From Anodontia alba (lineage: Eukaryota; Mollusca; Bivalvia; Lucinida; Lucinidae): a stretch of 64,000 nucleotides of DNA. Location: contig OZ024828.1 in NCBI GenBank assembly GCA_964016985.1, positions 8,336,610 to 8,400,609 of the forward strand, in the 5' to 3' direction. Position numbers and translations under genes: made by a program. The notes beneath the pieces are model-generated. The model made no database searches, was not told where the DNA came from, and saw only the letters and a program-made list of their open reading frames with translations. This document shows positions 45,630-56,721 of the stretch, piece after piece. Each line of letters starts with the position of its first letter. Position 1 is the stretch's first letter.

Positions 45630-47030
45630 TGTGTCACATGGGTTGAAGATGCCAAACTTAATTACCTGCGCAGAGAAGGGGTGAGATATGCAAGGATTCA
45701 GCTGCGTGATAATGACATTTATTTCATTCCTCGAAATGTTATCCACCAATTCAAGACTGTCTCAGCTGTTACCAGTGTTGCATGGCATACCAGATTACGA
45801 ACTTATTACCCAGAAATGGAAAATGACACAGAACTTCTTGAGGAAATGAAAGCACTGGAGAAAATAATGGCCGAAAATAAGATCGAAGAAAGGGAGGAAA
45901 GAAGACAGAAACAAAAATTTGAGGCAGCTAATGTTGTGAAATCTTTAAAACTAGAAACCAAATCAGATAAGCTAGGAAAAAGTTTAAAAGCTGGTGATAA
46001 AGACACCCTGGAGGTAAGTGCTCTTTATTATGAGCAAAAGAAAGTTAAGCAGGAAATAATGCATGGAAAACTAGATGACACTGAGAGTGATAGTTATATT
46101 AACATTGATAGTAAGAAGGTTGAATCTCAGGTAAATGAAGAAGATACTGATAAACAAGAGGATGAGATACTCAAGATACGAGACTCTGTTAAAAGTATTA
46201 AGAAAGAACGGAAAAGGCAGAGTTCAAAATCAGATTGTGTAAATAAAATGAAAACAAAGTCTGTTGATGTTCCCAAACAAACAGAAATTGTTAATGTTGT
46301 AAGAACACAACACGGAACTTGTGTTCCGGAAGGTATACATGCTGTGAAGAACTTGCAGAAATATTCTCCATTTAAGACAGACAGAACTGAGAGTATTGGA
46401 CATGTAAATGTGACACCGGTAAAAATGGAGGTCCAGACTGGTGATCAAAGCTTGAAGTCAGAAGCTGCAAAACATCTTATTCAGCTAGAAATAGGCAAAC
46501 TTCAGAAAAAAGTTGAAGACAAAAGCAAAGAAAACCTGTCTGAAGAGATACAGGAAACAAAAAGAGACAGCTATGTACCTACACAAGTTAAAGAGCTATC
46601 CAAGCCATTGATTTTTGCTTCAAAAACTGCAAGTCTTGCAGCAGTTCCTGAGATACAGCAAGAGAAGTCAGTAGTCACTGACCATCTGTCTGTAAAGAAA
46701 ATTACAAGTCAGGGAGATACTGGGGAATTAGAAGTGAAAAGAGTTCCAGAATTGGAAATTAAAGTGAAAAGTGGTGAAACTTTCAAAGATAGATTAAATA
46801 TTTTTGCTGTGGATTTTGAGAAAGATCCTAGTATAGAAGAGTCAAAGAATTCCAGAGGAAGTGACAGTGTGGATCATGTACAGATTCTCAGTGATTTTCA
46901 TGTGGACAAGAATGAAAAAGAAACGATAAGTGCTGAAAAAGAGTCTGTAAGTGCCTGTAGCAAATCAACAGATATAGGCAAGATTTCCCCAGACAGTGAA
47001 AAATCAACAGAAATGAAGGCTACCTCATAG
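45630..47030 (+). CDS. RSBN1: RSBN1 exon 5 and stop codon
   Basis: The acceptor is CTTATTTCAG, phase 0, and TAG is at 47028-47030. Residues 743-805 finish the conserved core: [32 protein letters not shown] and [13 protein letters not shown]781 in IPRNVIHQF matches the distal iron-binding His of JmjC enzymes (compare the IPxGxPHQ pattern in KDM3); this is inference. Residues 806-1208 form a long Lys/Glu/Ser-rich, probably disordered tail beginning with a likely coiled coil ([17 protein letters not shown]). The family core is clear; the tail has no domain I recognise. Confidence 0.96.
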   Translation, partial: CVTWVEDAKLNYLRREGVRYARIQLRDNDIYFIPRNVIHQFKTVSAVTSVAWHTRLRTYYPEMENDTELLEEMKALEKIMAENKIEEREERRQKQKFEAANVVKSLKLETKSDKLGKSLKAGDKDTLEVSALYYEQKKVKQEIMHGKLDDTESDSYINIDSKKVESQVNEEDTDKQEDEILKIRDSVKSIKKERKRQSSKSDCVNKMKTKSVDVPKQTEIVNVVRTQHGTCVPEGIHAVKNLQKYSPFKTDRTESIGHVNVTPVKMEVQTGDQSLKSEAAKHLIQLEIGKLQKKVEDKSKENLSEEIQETKRDSYVPTQVKELSKPLIFASKTASLAAVPEIQQEKSVVTDHLSVKKITSQGDTGELEVKRVPELEIKVKSGETFKDRLNIFAVDFEKDPSIEESKNSRGSDSVDHVQILSDFHVDKNEKETISAEKESVSACSKSTDIGKISPDSEKSTEMKATS

Positions 47031-47137
47031 CAGTGAAATATCATAGCTTCAGATTAAGGGAGTAAGAATTATCATAACAACCCTAAGTATTGGGACATAT
47101 AGGTCTCTGCAAATAGTGTAGACTCAGATCAGATGCT

Positions 47138-47327
47138 GCGGTCATTCTCTCCCTTCCGCTGATTCAAGAAGGGCAGTTGTCAGTTTCTGGCGAAAGAATA
47201 TGCACAATACTGGTTAACCGCTTAGAGGACTAAGCCTGCCCAGAAAACGTGTGGTTAGGTAAACTGACCATGCTCGACATGACCCCACTGGGTTGACTGG
47301 GCCGTAAAACCTCAACACAAACAAAAC
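47138..47327 (+). mobile_element. 5'-truncated SINE, family S1
   Basis: Starts within the body at 'cggtcattctctccc' and ends 'cctcaacacaaacaaaac'. It interrupts a GATC-rich palindrome ('cagatcagatgc' left, 'cactgtttgcc' right) and probably lies in the RSBN1 3' UTR or just beyond. Confidence 0.8.
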
Positions 47328-47542
47328 ACTGTTTGCCATACATACAGAAATATTCTAGACACATCAAGAGGTAGAAGAATGGACTATTTCAAAATTTAGG
47401 ACAAGTACGGTAAGAAGATAAGGTGGATCAATATTTAGGGTAAATATGGTACCTTAAATTATCACTTAATCTGGAGTTGTAGAGGACGCTGCTGTTTGTC
47501 ATACTGCCAGTGCTATATTATAAAAAAAGACATAAAACACCA

Positions 47543-47580
47543 AATCATCATCATCATCATCATCATCGTCATCAGTATCA
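47543..47580. repeat. ATC trinucleotide microsatellite
   Basis: About eight ATC units followed by interrupted ones. Confidence 0.9.
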
Positions 47581-47679
47581 TCATCATTCACTATAGTGCT
47601 ATTGTATTTTCTGTGACTTATTTGGATGCCTGAACTTCATACCATACTCATAAATCTAGATAAAAGTGGTTATCAGGTA

Positions 47680-48275
47680 AATATTTTTCTAATTTCTCCA
47701 CGAAAACGTGGGTATTCACTAGAAGCGCCTCACTGAGGCGCTTCTAATGAATACCAACAACATTTGTTTTTGTAGAGAAATAAGAAAAATATTTTTGGAT
47801 TGAAAAAAAAGCGTCTTATCAAGAACTATGATAGTTTTCATAAAATTTGAACAAGCCTATTTTATTACTTGTTTCTTTGCCTAAAATCAGGTGGACGAGC
47901 AGTTCCTGATCAGGCGCCATATTCTGAGGCATCTAATATGGGTCGACACTTTTTGCTCAGGCCTTTCTGTTTAGATACTTAGGTTAACATATTAATTCAC
48001 ATTTAACCTCTTGTAAACTGAATTTGAATATTAGATGTCAGTTGAAACTTTTAAAATAGTTTTATTTATATTTGACCTGTGGCTTGACATTTTATGTACA
48101 TTATCTCTGACAGGAGAAAATCTGTAAATTCCACAGCCCTGAAGAAGACAGTTATCCTGAGTTATTTTATTTCTCCATGAAAATGTATTGTGGGTTCTCG
48201 TAGAGTTATCTCAATAAGGCGATCTCAATGAGCGTCTACAACGTGTTTTATTGGAAAAAAAAATATCAATGTTTT
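47680..48275. repeat. Two foldback repeats, family FB-A
   Basis: 47680-47795 has arms GAAGCGCCTCACTGAGGCGC. 48160-48275 is more diverged ('atctcaataaggcgatctc'). The sequence between them shows no gene. Confidence 0.65.
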
Positions 48276-48529
48276 TCGGTTGAAAGAAAATTAACATCTT
48301 ACCAAGAGCTAAAGTAAATTTGTATATAAATGTCGAAGCCTACCACAATGCCCTAACTATTGGGACACACAGGCCTGGGCAAACAGTGTAAACCCATTTA
48401 TGAGCTGCATCTGATTACAGAATAATTACATGCAGTATGCCATCCATCCAGCAGTTACATCAGCTGGCTTTGGATTGGACATTTAAATTTTAGGACAGGT
48501 ATGGTAAGGGGTTAGGGTATCTTGAAAAC

Positions 48530-48690
48530 CGTAATAACCCTAAATATTGGGACAGACAGGCCTGACTAAACAGTGTAGACCCTGATCAGATGCCACATTC
48601 TGTGGCATCTGATCAGGGTCTACAATGTTTGCCACTCATCCAGCACTACTTTATGTAAGGATTTAAGGTGTCGCAGTACTTAGGGTAAAT
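48530..48690. repeat. GATC-rich palindrome (FB-D2)
   Basis: Arms GACCCTGATCAGATGCCAC / GTGGCATCTGATCAGGGTC with outer 'ctaaatattgggac' and 'cagtacttagggta'. Similar copies are at 50010-50200 and 53022-53235. Confidence 0.75.
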
Positions 48691-48840
48691 ATGGTATAAT
48701 GTGTTTTGATAAAGATAAGTAAAACTTCACTCATTTATTTTGTCATCAGCACAGGCAGATTCAGCATAGTAGGTAGATAAAGTTCTATATCTGTCTTATG
48801 TGAAACTGTGGTTTGGTAGCTCCATACAAATGTATAAATA

Positions 48841-49988
48841 CAGTCAACTCTTGTTATCTCGACTCTGCTTATCTCAGATAACCGTTTATCTTGAAATGAA
48901 AATTTAGTCCCTGTTTTAAAATGGAATCTAACAACGGGTAACAAAATATTGTGGAAAATAGGAGAAATTGCTAAGGAGGAATTTGAGGAGAAATGGAGCA
49001 ATTTCTCCTCTTTTCCACAATATTTTAATTTATCACTAGCTTCAGGGGTCAAGGTATATATTCATGTATGAAATATGGTTTTTATGCCTACCAAAGTGGG
49101 GGGACATACTGTTTTTGGCGTCGATGTCAGTGTCAGCATAAAACTTCTTGACCACTCTGTAACTTGAATACCCTTTGGAATATTTTGATGGTACTTTTGA
49201 CGTTATCTCCCTTTGTTATATTTGACAATGTTTATCCATTGATATTGTGTCTGCTCTGTTAGTCAAAGACCCTTTGGAATATTTTTATGATACTAGGTAG
49301 AAATGTAGAACAGAACCAGATGATGTGTCGCGTACAAGAATGACAACTCTGGCTTTCTTACTTTTAAGGTTATCTCCCTTTGTTTTGTTTGAAATAGATT
49401 TCTCGTCTGCTCTGTACCGTAACTGGAATACCCTTCAGAATATTTTGATGGTACCTGGGAATAGGACAAGACGACATGTTCCTTACAAGAATGACAACTC
49501 TGCCTTCCTTACTTTTACTGTTATCTCCCTTTGTTATAATTGACACTGATTATGCATTAATTTAGTGTCTGCTATGTAAGTCGAACACTCTTTGGAATAT
49601 TTTGATGATATTTGGTAGTAATGAAGAACAGGACCAGACCACATGTCACATAAAAGAATGACAACTTTGGCTTGTTTTACTTTTGGAGTTATCTCCCCTT
49701 CTTGTGTTTGAATTTGATTTCTTGTCTCTGCTCTGTAACACTAATACCCTACAGAATATTTTGATGATGCTTGGTACAAATGTAGAACAGGATGAGATGA
49801 CGTATTGCATACAAGAATGACAACTCTGGCGGGATTGGGGGGGACATTTGTTGTTTTTTTTCCTAAAAAAACCTTTTCTAGTTTGATTTATTTTTGCTGC
49901 AATTCTGCAAATCTCATATGTCAAGGTACCGATATCTCTAAAGTATTTCAGAAAGTCCCTTGGGCTTCAAGATAAGGAGAGTCGACTG
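48841..49988. mobile_element. TA-flanked MITE (TATCTCGAC type) split by another element
   Basis: The left end CAGTCAACTCTTGTTATCTC and right end GATAAGGAGAGTCGACTG are imperfect inverted repeats with TA on both sides (48839-48840, 49989-49990). 49079-49860 inside it is a separate tandem-repeat element. Confidence 0.75.
49079..49860 (+). mobile_element. Helentron-like or tandem-core element nested in the MITE
   Basis: It starts ATGCCTACCAAAGTGGGGGG and ends near GGGATTGGGGGGGACAT. The core has about four units marked by 'ggaatattttgatggtac' and 'aagaatgacaactctgg' roughly every 150-190 bp. Head and tail are less clearly inverted than in the other families. Confidence 0.5.
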
Positions 49989-50205
49989 TAGTTTAAATTG
50001 TGAAGAAAGTATGGTAATAACCTTAAGTATTGGGTCAGATAGGCCTCAGCAATAAAGACCCAGACACCACAGAATGTGGAATCTGAACAGGGTATACACA
50101 GTTTGCCACTCATTACGTAGTTTTAGATACAACAACAGATAGTAAAATGAACTTGTTAAAATGTTAGGACAAGTATGGTAAGGAGTTAAGTTATCTAGAC
50201 ATTTA

Positions 50206-50564
50206 CAGTTGCAGTCGAACCTCAGTAGCTGGAACATCCATGGCTCATTTACCATGGCTAATTTGAACTCGTTTTTGAGTCCCTATGAAATTCTACCGAC
50301 AGCTCAAGGAAGCAAATATTTAAGGAAATTTTCTTATTTTATCATGAAATAGTATGATATGTGTACTCATTAGAATTGCCTCATTAAGGAGATTCTAATG
50401 AGTACACTTACCATTTTTGTGTAGAAGATTGAAAAGATTTCCCTAAATTATCGCCATTTGCTTTCTGACTTGACCTCATGATTAACTCTCCGTGGCTCGA
50501 ACTACCCATATCTCGAACAAATTTCAGAGGTCCCTAAGATGTTCGAGCCATTGATTTTTGACTG
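50206..50564. mobile_element. TA-flanked MITE, pogo-like ends (M3)
   Basis: CAGTTGCAGTCGAACCTCAG on the left (a 6 bp addition relative to M2), GAGCCATTGATTTTTGACTG on the right, TA outside both. The centre has a 'tcattagaattgcctcatt' palindrome. Confidence 0.75.
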
Positions 50565-50831
50565 TAATATGGTAGATACTCATTCCATAGTAGAGATACT
50601 GGATTCTGCTGAATGAGCATCATCACAGATTTTTTCTTTGTTCACATATTTCCCTCAGGTACTGTATGTTTACCTTATTCACCCTAAACATTCAGGCATT
50701 ATAATTACTTCTAATACCTACAACGTAAGTATTTGTTCAGGGTTGAGAAAAATATTATCTGGATACCCATTTTTTCCAAAGCAATGTACATGTCTGCTAT
50801 TACATTACAGTTTTTTATATATCATTTATTT

Positions 50832-51285
50832 AACGCTTTGCATGCTGGGTAAAAATTTTAGCAGACAATATCTTGAAATATTTTTTTTTAATTTTTCCTA
50901 TAAAATAGAATTTGATACTTCCTGCAAATTGTCTCCTAAGGAGACAATTTGCATGAAGTGTCAGATCCTATTTTCTATGAAAAATAAGAAAAATATCACC
51001 AGTTTGTCGTCTGCTGAATCTGCCCTTAGCGTGGTAAGTGTCAAACTGAGAGAGAAAGGGCTTGTTGAGGCCACATTTAATGCTTAGCACTCGGGGTAAA
51101 CTTTTCAGCAGACAACATTTTGAAATGTTTTTCTTGTTTTTCCAATTTGACATTTCATGCAAATTTCCTGTATTGGAGACAATTTGCATGAAATGGCAAC
51201 CCGTTTTTTTTTTTTTTTTTTTTTTTTAAAATGAAAAAAAAAAAAAAAATCACCAATTTGTCATCTGCTGAATAAGCTCAGAGAG
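50832..51285. repeat. Two adjacent foldback repeats, family FB-B
   Basis: 50832-51030 (centre GTCTCCTAAGGAGAC) and 51086-51285 (centre TGTATTGGAGACAATT). Each has outer 'cgggtaaacttttcagcag'-like and 'tcatctgctgaa' arms. Long T and A runs at 51207-51249. Confidence 0.75.
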
Positions 51286-51759
51286 AGGTAAAGATTAAGC
51301 AACAGTTGGAAGGTTACAGTGAGTTACAATGGCAATTGATGGAGGCATATTTTCTCCCCAGATTCAGACCAAACAGAGATATTTTTCAAGTCAAAATAAG
51401 TGATGTATGTATATTAGAACATGGGAGATTATTAGAATTTTATGGTGTACTAAGTGACTGTGTTTGTATATGTATTTAGAAAGAATATGGCTAATTAATT
51501 GTTTGTATTGAAATAATTGAATATTTGTATTGAAATAATTAATAATTGGTATTGAAATACAGTTTTTATGTTCGAGTTAAGAGCAAATATTTTATTATTC
51601 CTCCATGCAAAGCTCAAAATATATTACAGAGTATGTTTTGTGCACAATTGACTGTGTTTTAAGGCGATTGGTAAGATGATATTTTTAAGAAAAAAGATCT
51701 TGATATTTTCCTTTTTCTACACACAACAACAGTACACTGTTCATAAATAAAAAATTGAC

Positions 51760-51925
51760 AATGTTTTGTCTTATTTTTCCATGAAAATGGGGTTTGACAT
51801 TTCATGCAAATTGTCTCCTTGAGACAATTTGCATGAAATGTCAAACCATGTTTTTAGACAAAAATAAGGAAAAACATTTCAAAATGTTATTGGATGAAAA
51901 TTTTACCCAGCATGCTAAGCATTAA
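51760..51925. repeat. Foldback repeat, family FB-B
   Basis: Centre TTGTCTCCTTGAGACAA, arms GTTTGACATTTCATGCAA and TTGCATGAAATGTCAAAC. Ends 'acccagcatgctaagc'. Confidence 0.8.
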
Positions 51926-51970
51926 GTCTTACTTCATCACCATCATTGAATAGGTAAAGCAGATGAACTA

Positions 51971-52184
51971 TTAACCCTTATCCTGTTAAATAAATTAAGA
52001 TGCCACGCCCTTTTCAAAATTTCAGCCAATCAGATTACTTGATCCAGATTGTTGATATAAATTCACATACTGCATGGCAAACAGTGCAGATCCAGATCAG
52101 TTGGCTTCTTAGAAGCCAACTGATCTGGATCTACACTGTTTTTAAAGGCAGGGTATATCCGGGTTCAGCAGAACAAGGGTTAAA
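51971..52184. mobile_element. TTAA-flanked palindromic MITE (P3)
   Basis: TTAACCCTTATCCTGTT and CAGCAGAACAAGGGTTAA; centre CCAGATCAGTTGGC / GCCAACTGATCTGG; internal 'gatgccacgccc' as in P1 and P2. Confidence 0.8.
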
Positions 52185-52428
52185 TTTCATCTTGAAGAAG
52201 CTAATGTCTGTTTTCTCAGGGTATTCATGTTAGAATTACATCAGAATGTATGTGTATGTACAGATTTACTTGTTTTGGGGATTGGATCAACTTGGTTGAT
52301 GTTCAAGGGCAACAACCCTTGGATCAGATTCATTCCTTTTGGAGTTGACCACCTACCAGAAGGAAGGAAAAACAATTTTGATACAGTTGCCTTCACAGAA
52401 AGTGTATTCCATACCCCTTAACCCATTT

Positions 52429-52626
52429 TAGTCTGGAGACCTCCCAAAGGGTAATTGGCAAACAGTGCAGACCCAGATCTTCTTATTAGCCTCCCCACTG
52501 TTTGCATTTACAGGAATTTCTATAAAACATAGTAATAATAAAAAAATAACCAGACACCCTGTTATTGGAAATAGGTCGGTCCAAAGAGCTGTGGTAGAAG
52601 AGTCCACTCGACATAAATGGGTTAAG
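52429..52626. mobile_element. TTAA-ended MITE, CCCATTTTAG type
   Basis: TTAACCCATTTTAGTCTGG on the left and CGACATAAATGGGTTAA on the right. A diverged relative occupies about 44827-45035 (ends 'cataaatgggttaa'). Confidence 0.65.
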
Positions 52627-52849
52627 TCTTTGTTGCTGTAAAATCTTTAGAATGATCTGATAACAGCTTTTTTGTTCTGTAAATTAGAGCTTTATCATTG
52701 TTTCTGTTATTATGTACAGATACACATATGTATATATATATATATATATTGTTACTTGTGAAGAACCGTATAACAATCCACTGGATATGTATCAGTAAGT
52801 TCTTCTTACTGAAGAAGCAACTGTAATTCTAGATAGGGGAGCCTGGAAA

Positions 52850-53235
52850 GTTTACTTTTTTGCTTCTCCACAAAAATATATGTTATGGGTACTCATTAGA
52901 AGCGCCCCAGCGAGGCACTTCTAATAAGTACCCACAATATGTTTTTGAGGAGAACAGAAGTATCCATCCTTTTTGATTAAAAAAAAAAAAACACATCTTT
53001 TTGGAGCTATGACTAACCATAATGACCTAAGTATTGGGGCAAATATGCCTTTGCAAACAGTGTAGACCCAGATCAGATGCCGCAGAAAGCGGCATCTGAT
53101 AAGGGTCTACACTGTTTGCCATACATACAGCAAGATTTTAGACACATCAGCAGGCAGTAAAATGGACTATTTCATATTTTAGGACAAGTATGATAAGTAA
53201 ATAAAGTGTCTCAGTACTTAGGGTTATTATGGTAC
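52850..53235. repeat. FB-A foldback followed by a GATC-rich palindrome
   Basis: 52850-52958 is FB-A (GAAGCGCCCCAGCGAGGCAC centre). 53022-53235 is FB-D2 with CAGATGCCGCAGAAAGCGGC centre and outer 'cctaagtattgggg' / 'cagtacttagggt' arms. Confidence 0.7.
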
Positions 53236-53289
53236 TTTTTATTCTGGTGGCTTTCTCTGTTTTCATGTATATATTTACTAGTTTTTACA

Positions 53290-53670
53290 GTTTAACTCTT
53301 AAAGTGCCAGTCATCATACATCATTCTAAAAGAATCCAAATAAAGTTAATAATGCTTGACATTTCATGTGAATCATCAGCTACTACTTAGCAGATGATGC
53401 ACATGAAATTTCATGCCTTCTTTTATCTGAAAAATTAAAAATAAATAAGAGTGTTTTCTGCTATGAATATAATCCTTATAGTGCTTATCACAACTATAGC
53501 AGACAACACTTTCAATTTGCTTTTTTTTTGTGGGGGGGAGAAAATAAGCTTGACATTTCATGTGAATACTGAAGCATCCTGGTGGGTGAGTGGGAAGCAC
53601 TCCTGGCATAAATATTGTTTAATGGGATGTAAAACACCAAATTTTCATCATGTGACTTGTCTGTCTACCT
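53290..53670. repeat. Foldback repeat, family FB-C, expanded
   Basis: Outer arms 'taactcttaaagtgcc' and 'acctttaagagttaa'; inner CATTTCATGTGAATCATC / GATGATGCACATGAAAT. The span between the inner palindrome and the right arm has an extra half unit. Confidence 0.55.
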
Positions 53671-54474
53671 TTAAGAGTTAAGTGGGACTTTAATGGGAAG
53701 CTTGTTATAAATTAGGTAGGAATAGAAGATATAGAAAACTATCAAAGTGGTGTATAATTATAGGGCAATGCCAGGATATATTAGCCCTTTCACCCCTGTA
53801 GACTAAGACAGGTAATTTTTGCAAACAGTGTAGATCCAGATAAGATGGCTCATTATTAATGAGCTGTCTCATCAGGATCTACACTGCCATTCTATTTTTA
53901 GCTCGCCTGTACGAAGTACAAGGAGAGTTATTGTAGTCACCCCGGTCGTTTGCATTTGCGTTTGCGTTCCCGTTCCCGTCACACTGCGTTAAAGTTTTTA
54001 AAATGCTTATATCTCAACAGTCACTCCTCACAGAGGCATCAAATTTGCAACTTAGGTACCTTGGAGGGTCTTCTGAGATTCCAAGAGAATAAACCCCTGG
54101 GTTCATGCCCCTGGGTGGGGCTAGGGGTCAGAATCTAGGACACCTTTGTAATACTGTGTTAAAGTTTTTCAAATTCTTATATCTTGACTTTCACTCCTCA
54201 TAGAGCATTCATATTTAGAATTTGGGTACCTGGAGGAGTCTTCTGAGATTCCAAAAGAACATACCCCTGGGTTCATACCTCAGGGTGGGCCTTGGAGTGG
54301 GGCTAGGGGTCAAAATCTAGGACATATTTGTAAAATCTTATATGCCTACAGGTTATAGACACAACTGGTTATACATCAGCTAACTATGTGACATCGGTTT
54401 AAGTGTAAGAGAGTGAAGGTCATGGTGACTTATATTTTACGGTCCAGGTCACCTAGATTTCACGGTCCAGTGAT

Positions 54475-56721
54475 TATGCCCCCAACTTCAAAGAAGTTGG
54501 AGGGGCATATTGCTTCTGGGTTGTTCGTCCGTCCGTCCGTCCGCCCGTCCTTCCGTCCGTTCGTCATGCTTTTTGATGCATAGCATAACTTTAAAACCGT
54601 GAATGCTACTGTTTTGAAATTTCATATATGGATTCCTCATGAAAAAATAGCTGACACGTATTTTTTTTCTTGACAGGATTATGCCCCTTTTCTGAGTTAT
54701 GGCCCTTTGAAAAAATATGGATGCAATCTTGTCAGCAAAATATCTCAAAAATTATTAAAGCTAGAGCCTTGAAACTTGATGAATAGACTGGTAGTGATGA
54801 GTAGACAACCTGATTAACTTTTGAAGAAATTTTGAAAAATACTTCTTGAGTTATGGCCCTTTGTAATTTTGGGCAATTTTACCTTGTCAGCAAAATATCT
54901 CAAAAACTGTTAGAGCTAGAGCCTTGAAACTTAGTAAATGGATTTGTAGTGATGAGTAGATGACCTGATTAACTTTTGAAGAAATTCTGAAAAATACTTC
55001 ATGAGTTATGGCCCTTTGTAATTTTGGGCATTTTTATCTTGTCAGCAAAATATCTCAAAAACCGTTGGAGCTAGAGCCTTGAAACTTAATGAATAGACTG
55101 GTAGTGATGAGTAGACAACCTGATTAACTTTTGAAGAAATTTTGAAAAAATGCCTTTTGAGTTATGGCCTTTTGTAATTTTGGGCATTTTTACCTTGTCA
55201 GCAAAATATCTCAAAAACTGTTAGAGCTTGAGCCTTGAAACTTAGTAAATGGATTTGTAGTGATGTGTAGATGACCTGATTAACTTTTGAAGAAATTCTG
55301 AAAAACACTTCATGAGTTATGGCCCTTTGTAATTTAGGGCATTTTTTAACTTGTCAGCAAAATATCTCAAAAACTGTTGGAACTAGAGCCTTGACACTTG
55401 ATGAATAGACTGGTAGTGATGAGTAGACAACCTGATTAACTTTTGAAGAAATTTTGAAATATACTTCTTGAGTTATGCCCCTTTGTTATTTTGGGCATTT
55501 TTATCTTGTCAGCAAAATATCTCAAAAACTATTAGAGCTAGAGACTTGAAACTTGGTGAATTGATTGGTAATGATGAGTAGATGACCTGATTAATTTTTT
55601 TTGTAAATTCTGAAAAATATTTCATAGGTAATGGCCCTTTGTAAATTTGGGCATGTTTCCCTTGTGAACAAAATATCTCAAAAACTGTTGAAGCTGGAGC
55701 CTTGAAACTTGATGAATAGATTGGTAGCGTTGAGTAGATGACCTGATTATGCCCCCAGTTTCGAATGAAATTGATGGGGCATATTATTTTGCCTTCATTT
55801 GACCATCCGACTGTTTGTCCGTTCATCAAGCTTTTTTTGTGCATGCCATATCTTAAGAACCCTGCACGCTAGGGTTTTGAAATTTTATATTTGGGTTCCC
55901 AATGAAAAAATAGCCGACCCGTATTTTGTTTCTTGTCTAGCATGTTTATTTAAAGTTATGCCCCTTTGAAAAAAAATCAGAATTAAATCTTGTGAGCAAG
56001 ATATCTTGAAAAGTATTTAAGCTGGGTTCTTGAAATTCGATACAGTGAGTGGGAATGATGTGTACATTACCCGATTATATTTTGAGAGAATTCCATGAAA
56101 ATATTGATAAAGTTACAGCCCTTTGCAGTGCTGCTCATTTTGACCTTGTCAGCAAGATTTCTGGAAAAGCACTTAAGCTAGGATCTTGAAATATTATATG
56201 CTGATTGGGGATGATGGGGAGATTACCTGGTTTGTTTTTTAGGGAATTCCATGAAAAATTGATGTAGTTATGGCCCTTTGTAGTTCTAGGCATTTTGACT
56301 TTTTCAGCAAGATATCTCAAAACGTATTTAAGCTAGAGCCATGATATTTGGTATACTGATTGGGATTGAGGAGGAGATCACCTGAATAAATTTTGAACCA
56401 ATTAAATGAAATGTTGGAGTTATGGCCCTTCGCAATTTCGGGCCATTTAATGTCGTTGCTTTATTGTGTATAGCATAAGTTTAGAACCATGTATGCTAAT
56501 GTTTTGAAATTTCATGTTTTGATTCCTCATGAAAAAATAGGTGATCCGTATTTTTTTCTTATCCCAATCATCTCCTATTTTAGAGTTATTTCCCTTTGAT
56601 AAAATAACATTGAAATCATATATTTGTACTGTTGTTACCGTCATGGCTAAGCAGTGTTGGAGTCAAACAGTGTTAGAGTCAGGCAGTTGGGGGCATAGTG
56701 TTTTACAAACACCAGCTCTAG
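54475..56721 (+). mobile_element. Nested Helentron-like element with two heads and one tail
   Basis: The head ATGCCCCCAACTTC and tail AGTTGGGGGCAT are inverted; the tail continues with a GTGTT/AACAC hairpin and CTCTAG. A (GTCC)n run is at 54528-54560. Seven core units of about 155 bp ('cagcaaaatatctcaaaaac') run to 55745. A second, diverged head (TGCCCCCAGTTTCG) begins at 55748 with its own diverged core. The insertion splits 'cagtgatttt' of the host element within its T run. Confidence 0.7.

Larger units (their letters stand above)
11639..47030 (+). other. RSBN1: RSBN1 gene span (KDM9/DPY-21 family, five exons)
   Basis: Exons 11639-12203, 17252-18635, 23903-24070, 41707-41815 and 45630-47030 total 3627 nt, an exact multiple of three, giving 1208 residues. 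The protein has a charged N-terminal half with a His/Lys/Arg tract (about 286-301), then a conserved core from VPLYFSDEY (about 423) to about 805, then a charged tail of about 400 residues. The nematode relative DPY-21 is a JmjC demethylase acting on H4K20me2. Candidate iron ligands here are H679 and D681 in CHADHVG and H781 in IPRNVIHQF; this mapping is my inference from JmjC patterns. A nuclear chromatin role is expected. It is divergent from SET. Confidence 0.96.
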
